Shown here: positions 57,620 to 64,000 of the stretch, one piece after another
Layout of the letters: the number at the start of each line of letters is the position of its first letter
Position numbering within the stretch: the stretch's first letter is position 1
Position numbers and translations under genes: made by a program
The notes under the pieces: model-generated
Told to the model about the DNA's origin: nothing
The model's database searches: none
What the model saw: the letters and a program-made list of their open reading frames with translations, nothing else
From: Hoeflea marina
Lineage (GTDB): Bacteria > Pseudomonadota > Alphaproteobacteria > Rhizobiales > Rhizobiaceae
Direction: 5' to 3'
Assembly: GCF_003182275.1 (NCBI RefSeq)
Contig: NZ_QGTR01000002.1
Location: 248,001-312,000 of the forward strand
Length of the DNA: 64,000 nucleotides

Positions 57620-57904
57620 AGATCATCGAGCACCCAGTCTTGCGCTGCCTGAAGTTGCCGGTGGTCGCGCTGGACTCGCGACCCGCGCATGCCGGCTTGG
57701 GTCACGCGCTCCACCGATGCCAGGCTGACGATGAGGTGCGTGCGTCCATCGCCGACGCTGCCGACAAGGGCCGTAGAGATCGCCGGCACTGCGGCTGTCG
57801 ATGGCGCCCGAGAGCTCGGCGATCAGAAGCCGGTCATGCGTGACGAAGGAGATCTGCATGGTCTCTGCGCGGGTCTGTCTGGCCAGGGCCATCAGGGGCG
57901 TCAT
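57620..57904 (-). pseudogene. Degenerate STAS-domain (anti-sigma factor antagonist-like) gene
   Basis: The frame from ATG 57904 reads MQISFVTHDRLLIAELSG..SRSAGDLYG, then loses resemblance. From about 57787 on, another frame reads ALVGSVGDGRTHLIVSLASVERVTQAGM, the expected continuation of a STAS domain. A one-base shift near 57785-57790 therefore breaks the gene; after about 57675 neither frame is recognisable, so the C-terminal half is lost or scrambled. The start overlaps the P450 stop codon by 4 bp, so it was once translated with P450. A sequencing error could explain the frameshift but not the lost C-terminus. Confidence 0.5.
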
Positions 57905-59118
57905 CGGATTATCACCTGCATCGGCGTGATCTGGCGGAGGCCGCCAAATCCCTGCAATTGCGGCGCCGTCTGCAGCTCCATCGCAGGCGCACCGGCGACA
58001 AGGGCAGCCAGTCCCTCCTGCATTTCGATCCGAGCCAGCATTTCACCGATGCAACGGTGCGCGCCGGCGCCGAAAACCGGATGCAGGCGCGGATGGTCGT
58101 TGCGACGGATGTCGAAGCGGTCCGGCTCGGCATAGAGTTCGGGATCGCGCATCGCCGACATGTTGCTGATCCGCAGCATCACGCCCGCCGGTAACTCAAC
58201 GCCACTGATCTCCACAGGGGCGTTGGTAAAGCGCACTATCGACCCCACCGAAGGGTCATAGCGCAGCCCCTCCGATACCGCGCCCGGTATCAGCGAGGGA
58301 TCATCTCGCAGCGCCGTCCACTGCTCCGGGTGCTGCAGCAGCAGGGAAACCAGCACGGCAAAGGCTGCGCGGGTGGTATCGGTGCCGCCGACAATGATGC
58401 CGAGAACCTGATGGACCAGAGTGGAGAACGTGATGACGGGGTCGTCCTTCCAGTCCGCCACGAGCCTTGACAGCAGATCATCGCGCGGCTGCTCCGAGCG
58501 GATGCGCATATGGTCGACCACGTAACGGAACAATTCGGAGACCGCGGTCTCGATCTCGGCGTGATCGTCAATCGGATATACGGGCGAAACGGCCCGCGAC
58601 ATGGCATAGACGCGCGGCGCGAAATAGGAGGTCTCGGACTGCGGCAGGCCCAGAATGGCCGCAATCATCTCCGCCGGAACACGTGCGGCCATGCGATCTA
58701 TGAAATCGAAACTCTCGCCGCGCGGCAGCTCGGCAACGATGCGTCGGGCGACCGCCTGAATCTGGGGCTGTGCCGCGCGAACTGCGCCATGGGCGAAGCT
58801 GCGCGCGAACATGCCGCGCTTGGCGCGGTGCTCCGCGCCGCTGCCGAACAGGAAGAAATCCCTCAGGAACCGGGCGGCGGCTCCCTCGGGAACGCCCTGG
58901 ATCCTGACATAATCGCGCCCCTCCAACGGCTTCGTGCGTGGATCGCTCAGTATGACCATGACATCGCTGGCGCGCAGCGCCATGAATTGCCGCTCACCCA
59001 GTTGAAGCACGGGATGGTCGCCCCTGAGGGTGGCGAACTGTCCGTGGGGATCGTCCATCAGCGTCTGCGGTGAAACGACAAGTGCGCCCCGCGCAGCAAT
59101 AAAGGTATGGTCATTCAT
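57901..59118 (-). CDS. Cytochrome P450
   Basis: A 405-residue soluble bacterial P450. The I-helix motif is GGTDTTR (244-250), the ExxR motif is E283-G-L-R286 and the haem-binding loop is FGAGAHRC (349-356), with Cys356 as the haem ligand. It should hydroxylate or otherwise oxidise an organic substrate, using ferredoxin partners encoded elsewhere. GGAG about 8 bp upstream fixes the ATG at 59118. It is divergent from the winged-helix/hydrolase fusion, and the stop overlaps a broken STAS gene. Confidence 0.93.
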   Translation of the reverse strand: MNDHTFIAARGALVVSPQTLMDDPHGQFATLRGDHPVLQLGERQFMALRASDVMVILSDPRTKPLEGRDYVRIQGVPEGAAARFLRDFFLFGSGAEHRAKRGMFARSFAHGAVRAAQPQIQAVARRIVAELPRGESFDFIDRMAARVPAEMIAAILGLPQSETSYFAPRVYAMSRAVSPVYPIDDHAEIETAVSELFRYVVDHMRIRSEQPRDDLLSRLVADWKDDPVITFSTLVHQVLGIIVGGTDTTRAAFAVLVSLLLQHPEQWTALRDDPSLIPGAVSEGLRYDPSVGSIVRFTNAPVEISGVELPAGVMLRISNMSAMRDPELYAEPDRFDIRRNDHPRLHPVFGAGAHRCIGEMLARIEMQEGLAALVAGAPAMELQTAPQLQGFGGLRQITPMQVIIR

Positions 59119-59234
59119 GCTCTTGCTCCAGTGTGCTGGCATAAACGCATCGGCGCCAAACCCCGGCTCTCTCTGGGCGAGAGGGACGGGGCAGGCGGTG
59201 CGCTGATGTCGCGATGGACGCTGACTCGCGCCTA

Positions 59235-59288
59235 AGCGTTGTTGTCAGCGTTGTACAACCGGTGTTAATTGGGCGGGGAGAGCGTTGT
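59235..59288. promoter_or_regulatory. Three AGCGTTGT repeats in the divergent P450/hydrolase promoter
   Basis: The octamer AGCGTTGT occurs at 59235-59242, 59247-59254 and 59281-59288, in the same direction. The first two are one 12-bp period apart, the third is 34 bp further. The second is followed by AC, giving the perfect palindrome GTTGTACAAC at 59250-59259. Direct repeats with near-helical spacing are typical targets of SARP/OmpR-type winged-helix proteins, and the gene read from this region encodes one. This is probably its operator for both divergent genes. Confidence 0.5.
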
Positions 59289-59310
59289 TTTTCAATTTCA
59301 GGAGGCGTGC

Positions 59311-60900
59311 TTGCACCCCGAACTCGAAATCTCGCTGCTTGGTGAACTGCGTATTCTGGTAAATGGCCAGGAGATGGTGTTGCCCGCATCCCGGAAAGCG
59401 CGCGCGCTTCTCGCCTTTCTTGTCTCCACCGGCCGGCCGCACCGGCGTGAGCGGCTCTGCGAGCTGCTGTGGGACATGCCCGATGACCCGAAAGCGGCGT
59501 TGCGTTGGTCGTTGACCAAAATCCGCAAGGTGGTCGACACCGACGGCCGGAGCCGGATCATTGCCGACCGGGAACGGGTTGGATTTGATGCCGAGGGCGC
59601 GGCCGTCGATCTTCGCGACATCCATACGCGCCTGCGGCGGGCTCAAACGAGTTTTCCCGCTCCGGAGCTGGAAGAAATGGCGCTGCTGCTGGACCGGGTG
59701 CCGTTCGACGGACTCGATGGGGCCGGCGACGAGAGCTTCGACGCCTGGTTGACTGCCGAGCGCGAAGATGCGCGGGCGGCGCGTGTAGAGGTTCTGCGCT
59801 TGCTTGCCACCCATCCCGACATTTCGGCTGTTCCGGCGCAGAAATGGCAGCGGCTTTGGCATGAAGCCGACCCGGAGCGCGCCGAGTTGCATTTGCGGGC
59901 CTCAAGGGCCGCCACGGCCGATGGGACCGTGCGCAAGGTAGAGGGGCGCGGAAGACCCGCCGCGGACCTGTCGGCAAGCCTCGCGGCCACCCGGCAGGCG
60001 TCGTCGGGCCGGCAAATCGCCAGGCCGCGGATTTCAGCCAGGTCACGTGGGCTCAGGGCGCAGCGCATCGGCTTCTGCAAGGCCCGGGACGGCACCAATA
60101 TCGCCTATGCCAGTGTCGGCTCCGGGCCGCCGTTGCTCAAGGCGGCCAACTGGCTCAATCATCTCGAGTTCGACTGGGCAAGCCCCATCTGGGGACAGAG
60201 TTTCGCGGCAATTGCCCGCTATCGCAGCTTCATCCGTTACGATGAGCGCGGCTGCGGCCTCTCCGACTGGGAAGTTGAGGATCTGAGCTTCGAGGCCTTT
60301 GTCGAGGATCTTGAGGCGGTGGCCGACAAGCTTGAGCTGGAGCGGTTTCCCTTGCTTGGCATATCGCAGGGATGTGCAGTGTCGATCGAATATGCGGTGC
60401 GCCATCCCGAGCGGGTCAGTGGACTTGTGCTGCTGGGCGGTTACGCGGCAGGCTGGCGGCATTCGGCCAGTCCCGAAGAGCAGGCAAGGCGCGTGGCTGT
60501 GCGGACGCTGACCGAACTTGGCTGGGGAACCGACAACCCCGCCTACAGGCATATTTTCTCCCAGACCTTCATGCCGGAAGCGACTGCGGCGGATCTTGAA
60601 TGGTTCGATGATTTCCAGCGGCAAACCACATCGCCGAAAAACGCCGCGCGGTTTCAGGACGCCTTCGGACTGATCGATATCCGGCATCGGCTCGCCGAGG
60701 TCAAGGCGCCGACACTGGTGCTTCATTCGAAATATGATCAGCGCATTCCGCTGGAGCTCGGCCGCGCGGTGGCATCGGGCATTCCGGACGCCCGTTTCGT
60801 GCCGCTCGAAAGCCGCAACCACATTCTGGTCGACCGCGAACCGGCGTGGAGAGTCTGCCTCGGAACGGTGGCGCAATTCCTCGCCGAAAAGGGCATCTGA
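59311..60900 (+). CDS. Winged-helix (SARP/OmpR-type) DNA-binding domain fused to alpha/beta hydrolase
   Basis: A 529-residue fusion. Residues 1-95 match an OmpR/SARP-type winged helix (LEISLLGELRILVNGQEMVLPASRKARALLAFL, RRERLCELLW), 100-205 are helical and may be a reduced BTAD-like region, 205-250 a basic linker, and 250-529 an alpha/beta hydrolase with S352 (GISQG), D476 and H504 as a plausible catalytic triad. The start is TTG at 59311, with GGAGG at 59301-59305; a TTG at 59269 is less likely. The hydrolase could act as a ligand sensor for the DNA-binding domain. It is divergent from the P450 gene, its likely target. Confidence 0.88.
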   Translation: MHPELEISLLGELRILVNGQEMVLPASRKARALLAFLVSTGRPHRRERLCELLWDMPDDPKAALRWSLTKIRKVVDTDGRSRIIADRERVGFDAEGAAVDLRDIHTRLRRAQTSFPAPELEEMALLLDRVPFDGLDGAGDESFDAWLTAEREDARAARVEVLRLLATHPDISAVPAQKWQRLWHEADPERAELHLRASRAATADGTVRKVEGRGRPAADLSASLAATRQASSGRQIARPRISARSRGLRAQRIGFCKARDGTNIAYASVGSGPPLLKAANWLNHLEFDWASPIWGQSFAAIARYRSFIRYDERGCGLSDWEVEDLSFEAFVEDLEAVADKLELERFPLLGISQGCAVSIEYAVRHPERVSGLVLLGGYAAGWRHSASPEEQARRVAVRTLTELGWGTDNPAYRHIFSQTFMPEATAADLEWFDDFQRQTTSPKNAARFQDAFGLIDIRHRLAEVKAPTLVLHSKYDQRIPLELGRAVASGIPDARFVPLESRNHILVDREPAWRVCLGTVAQFLAEKGI

Positions 60901-60933
60901 AAGACGCCCGGGATTTTCAGCGTCCGTCGGACC

Positions 60934-61161
60934 CTAATGGCCGGTCGGCAGAACGCCTTCGCGCTTGTCGGCAAGGAAGGATGCTTTCACATCCACATAG
61001 GGCTCCTGCCGAGCGACGCTCCAGTATTTGAGCTCGTCGATGGGGATGATCTCGCCGGTGACGGCGCAGATCACGTGGGTTCCGGGCATCAGCACCTGGA
61101 AATCACCATCGAGATATCGGATTTTTGCCGGGCGGGCGCCCGGGCCTTCAAAACGGTTCAT
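60934..61161 (-). CDS. DUF2093 protein
   Basis: A 75-residue soluble protein matching DUF2093: NRFEGPGARPAKIRYLDGDFQVLMPGTHVICAVTGEIIPIDELKYWSV. Its function is unknown, but it sits next to mutL in most Rhizobiales. ATG at 61161 or 61167 are both possible. It lies 119 bp downstream of mutL on the same strand and is convergent with the hydrolase fusion. Confidence 0.9.
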   Translation of the reverse strand: MNRFEGPGARPAKIRYLDGDFQVLMPGTHVICAVTGEIIPIDELKYWSVARQEPYVDVKASFLADKREGVLPTGH

Positions 61162-61280
61162 GGCCATTTTCGTTCTGTTGTCTGCTCCCGGCATTCTATG
61201 CCGCGTCGCAGGGGGGATTGCAAGTTGCACGCCGCCGCTCGCCCGTCCCGATCTGCGCCGCAACCGGCGGGAGCCCGGTT

Positions 61281-63113
61281 TCATCGCCGCGAGAACAATC
61301 GCTCGATGTCGGCGAGCTTGAGGCTGATATAGGTCGGCCTGCCGTGATTGCACTGCCCCGAGCCGGGAGTCTGTTCCATTTCTCTGAGCAAGGCGTTCAT
61401 TTCCTCTGGCTTGAGCCTGCGTCCGGAGCGCACCGAACCATGGCAGGCCATGGTCGACGCCACCGCCTCGAGCCGTTCCTGCAGGCCACCGGCGTGATCC
61501 CATTCGGCGATCTCATCGGCAAGATCCCGGACCAGCCCGGCGGCGTCGACTTCGCCGAGCATGGCCGGGGTCTCCCGGACAGCGATGGCGCCGGGGCCGA
61601 AGCGCTCCAGCACCAGGCCCAGTTGTGCAAGCGCCTCCGCCTGGCCTGCCAACCGGTCGCAGTCGTCCTCCGGCAGGTCGATGATGTCGGGCAGCAGCAG
61701 CATCTGAGAAGCGATCGGACCGCTCTTCAGCGCCGCCTTCATGCGCTGGAACACCAGCCGTTCATGGGCCGCATGCTGATCGACGATCACCAGTCCGTCC
61801 TCGGTCTGGCTGATGATGTAGTTTTCGTGGATCTGCGCCCTGGCGGCACCCAACGGATGATCAGGCGCCGGCGCTGCGTCGTCGCTCATTGCCGCGCGCG
61901 CAGAAGGCGCGATCGTCTCGGCGAAGCCCGCCTGCCGGCTTTCCGAAAAACCTCCCGGCCCCTGCGCCGGTGCGCCGGGCGCCGGTCCCGGTGATCCGAA
62001 GGGGCGGTAGGGGGATGACGCCGCGTGCCACGCCGGCGTGTGCGGCCGGTGACTGAACGGGTGGCCGGTCGTGGGTCCGCCGTGGAAGGCGCGCAGCATG
62101 TCGCCGCCGCCGGTGGTCGAGGCACGGTCGCCGCCCTCGGTGAGCGCCTGGCGGATGGCGCCGATGATCAGGCCGCGGATGAGTCCCGGATCGCGGAAGC
62201 GCACATCCGCCTTGGCCGGATGCACATTGACATCGACCAGCGCGGGATCGAGCGTCAGCGACAGCACTGCCACCGGATAGCGGCCGCGCGGAATGGTGTC
62301 GGAATAGGCGGCGCGGATGGCAGACAGCACCTGCTTGTCCTGCACCGGGCGGCCGTTGACGAACGCATACTGCCCCAGCGAATTGGCCTTGTTGTAGGTC
62401 GGCAGGCCGATATGACCGGTGAGTTGGACATCCTCGCGCCGCGCGTCGAGCGGAATGGTGTTCTCGCCGAATTCGCGTCCGAGCACCTGGCAGATGCGGG
62501 AAAGCGAATCCGTGCCGGTGGCGGGGAATTCCAGCGTCGTCCGGTCGCTGCCCGAGACCACCAGGCGGACGGAGGGAAAGGCGATGGCGATCCGCCGCAC
62601 CACTTCGGTGATGGCGCCGGTCTCGGCGCGCTCGCCCTTGAGGAACTTGAGCCGCGCCGGCGTGGCGAAGAACAGGTCGCGGACCTCGACGATGGTGCCG
62701 CGATTGGCGGCCGCCGGCTTCAGCGGCCCGTTGACGCCGCCCGAGACGGTGATCTCGTGGCCGTTGCCGGCATCCGCGGTGCGGCTCCGGATCGACAGCC
62801 GCGACACCGATCCGATCGACGGCAGTGCCTCGCCGCGAAAGCCCAATGTGCGGATGTCGTCGAGCCCGGTATCGATCTTCGAGGTGCAGTGCCGCTGCAC
62901 CGCCAGCATCATGTCGTCGCGATCCATGCCATGGCCGTCATCGGTGACGCGGATGAGCGCCTTGCCGCCGCCGGCGGTGGCGATCTCAACCCGTGTGGCG
63001 CCGGCGTCGATGGCGTTCTCGACCAGTTCCTTGACGACGCTCGCCGGTCGCTCGATCACTTCGCCGGCGGCAATCTGATTGATCAGAGTCTCTGGGAGTT
63101 GATGAACACGCAT
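61281..63113 (-). CDS. mutL: DNA mismatch repair protein MutL
   Basis: A 610-residue MutL. The N-terminal GHKL ATPase has [14 protein letters not shown] and [13 protein letters not shown]; a proline-rich linker spans about 340-425; the C-terminal dimerisation domain holds the endonuclease-type motif DQHA(X)2E(X)4E as D445-Q-H-A..E451..Q456, so the last Glu is replaced by Gln. Zinc-site partners such as CHGSVRSGR and GQCNHGRPT are present. The start [10 protein letters not shown] at 63113 is the usual one. Confidence 0.95.
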   Translation of the reverse strand: MRVHQLPETLINQIAAGEVIERPASVVKELVENAIDAGATRVEIATAGGGKALIRVTDDGHGMDRDDMMLAVQRHCTSKIDTGLDDIRTLGFRGEALPSIGSVSRLSIRSRTADAGNGHEITVSGGVNGPLKPAAANRGTIVEVRDLFFATPARLKFLKGERAETGAITEVVRRIAIAFPSVRLVVSGSDRTTLEFPATGTDSLSRICQVLGREFGENTIPLDARREDVQLTGHIGLPTYNKANSLGQYAFVNGRPVQDKQVLSAIRAAYSDTIPRGRYPVAVLSLTLDPALVDVNVHPAKADVRFRDPGLIRGLIIGAIRQALTEGGDRASTTGGGDMLRAFHGGPTTGHPFSHRPHTPAWHAASSPYRPFGSPGPAPGAPAQGPGGFSESRQAGFAETIAPSARAAMSDDAAPAPDHPLGAARAQIHENYIISQTEDGLVIVDQHAAHERLVFQRMKAALKSGPIASQMLLLPDIIDLPEDDCDRLAGQAEALAQLGLVLERFGPGAIAVRETPAMLGEVDAAGLVRDLADEIAEWDHAGGLQERLEAVASTMACHGSVRSGRRLKPEEMNALLREMEQTPGSGQCNHGRPTYISLKLADIERLFSRR

Positions 63114-63265
63114 GCCCCATGTTCGCGGATTCGCCGGCGCATGCAACGGTCGTGCCGACAAAAGCTGCCGATATCCCGGCTTGTCGGCGCAAACTTGCAG
63201 CCGGCCATTGCCAAACCGCCTTGCGACCGGTTTTCTGCGGCGGACTTTACGACCGGGGAATGACG

Positions 63266-64000
63266 ATGATCAAGACGGAAACCGCACGCCGGACATTGCT
63301 GGAACTGTTCAGGGCAGGAATAGAATCCGCCGATCCGGCCCATTGCGTGCCGCCGCTCCTGCCCGCGCCGCCGAAGGGCCGCACCGTGATCATTGCGGCC
63401 GGCAAGGCGGCAGCCTCCATGGCGCGTGCCGTCGAGGACCACTGGCAGGGTGCGCTCGAAGGGATCGCCGTCACCCGCTACGGCCATGGCATGCCGTGCA
63501 GCCATGTCGAGGTCATCGAGGCCTCGCATCCGGTCCCCGACGATCGCGGCGAGGCCGCCGCTCGCCGCCTGATCGAGACGGTCTCGGAACTGGGCGAGGA
63601 TGACCTGGTGTTGTGCCTGATATCAGGTGGCGGGTCGGCGCTGCTCGGACTTCCCGCCGATGGAATCACGCTCGATGAAAAGAAAGCCGTCAACCGTGCG
63701 CTTCTGGCTTCCGGCGCGCCGATCCAGGAGATGAATGCGGTGCGCAAGCATCTTTCCGCCATCAAGGGCGGCCGGCTGGCCGAGGCGGCCTTTCCGGCGC
63801 CGGTCTACACGATCGGTATCTCCGACGTTCCCGGGGACGATCCCTCGGTGATTGCATCGGGTCCGACCGTGCCGGATCCGACGACGCTCGCCGATGCCAG
63901 GGCGGTGCTGGCGAAATATCGCATCGACGTGCCTGCTTCTATCCGCGCGCGCCTCAGCGATGTGCGCGCCGAAACGCCCAAGCCCGGCGATCCGGTGTTC
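63266..64000 (+). CDS. Glycerate 2-kinase (DUF4147/MOFRL family), 3' end beyond window
   Basis: The first 245 residues of a glycerate 2-kinase, cut by the window end. It shows [14 protein letters not shown] (about 42-55), [21 protein letters not shown] (about 115-135), [17 protein letters not shown] and the [24 protein letters not shown] motif of the DUF4147 domain. The MOFRL domain would follow beyond 64000. It phosphorylates D-glycerate to 2-phosphoglycerate, linking glyoxylate or tartronate metabolism to glycolysis, which fits with the glycolate oxidase operon elsewhere in the window. The ATG at 63266 has GGGGA 6 bp upstream; ATG at 63260 is closer to it. Confidence 0.93.
   Translation, partial: MIKTETARRTLLELFRAGIESADPAHCVPPLLPAPPKGRTVIIAAGKAAASMARAVEDHWQGALEGIAVTRYGHGMPCSHVEVIEASHPVPDDRGEAAARRLIETVSELGEDDLVLCLISGGGSALLGLPADGITLDEKKAVNRALLASGAPIQEMNAVRKHLSAIKGGRLAEAAFPAPVYTIGISDVPGDDPSVIASGPTVPDPTTLADARAVLAKYRIDVPASIRARLSDVRAETPKPGDPVF

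Overview
The window is GC-rich chromosomal DNA from an alphaproteobacterium, most probably of the order Hyphomicrobiales (Rhizobiales; Rhizobiaceae/Phyllobacteriaceae-like, for example a Hoeflea relative). The evidence is gene content and order typical of that group: hisS-hisZ-hisG, an LsrB-like LysR regulator divergent from a DUF1127 gene, BA14K-family proteins, groES-groEL behind a CIRCE operator, the pmbA/IMPase/DUF4170/DUF374/waaA/lpxK lipid A block, DUF2093-mutL, and rhizobial-style palindromic intergenic repeats. The genus is an inference. About 65 protein genes are supported; no rRNA, tRNA, CRISPR array or intact insertion sequence was seen.

Layout. 1-7.5 kb: MAPEG protein, divergent oxyR/katG peroxide-defence pair, DUF930 protein, LsrB-like regulator, DUF1127 and DUF937 proteins. 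7.6-11.9 kb (minus strand): lysE-type exporter, unknown protein, rsmE and gshA in one run, preceded by a hicAB toxin-antitoxin pair. 12-21.7 kb: two hydroxyacid oxidation systems, a lactate operon (gntR-lutA-lutB-lutC) on the minus strand and glcD-glcE-DUF4870-glcF on the plus strand behind a LysR gene. 21.7-27.5 kb: a composite palindromic element, two L,D-transpeptidases, tag, a DUF1801 protein and two BA14K paralogues. 27.6-31.1 kb: hisS (with a compositionally odd central part), hisZ, hisG. 31.2-38.4 kb: small membrane proteins, a PAS-like protein, groESL, a HAD phosphatase, ribF, and a RES/Xre-type toxin-antitoxin pair bordered by a dispersed repeat. 38.7-49.3 kb: ileS, a lipoprotein, tadA, a pseudouridine synthase with a long repetitive tail, rsmD, patatin, GFA, SRPBCC/ArsR pair, MATE exporter. 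49.4-57 kb: CPA2 antiporter, then the pmbA-to-lpxK block. 57-61 kb: an accessory patch (small secreted protein, STAS remnant, cytochrome P450, winged-helix/hydrolase fusion) lying between lpxK and DUF2093-mutL, which usually sit close together in this order. The window ends inside a glycerate 2-kinase gene.

The most unusual points are: (i) the divergent P450 and winged-helix-alpha/beta-hydrolase fusion, with three copies of AGCGTTGT around their shared promoter, which look like a self-contained sensor/enzyme module; (ii) the sharp drop in GC and shift in codon use inside hisS, suggesting a recombined or acquired tRNA-binding segment; (iii) a family of hairpin repeats that abut or overlap stop codons, in one case supplying the stop codon of the RES toxin; (iv) a 133-bp element made of three nested hairpins with inverted ends. 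All are readings by eye and need alignment or database comparison.
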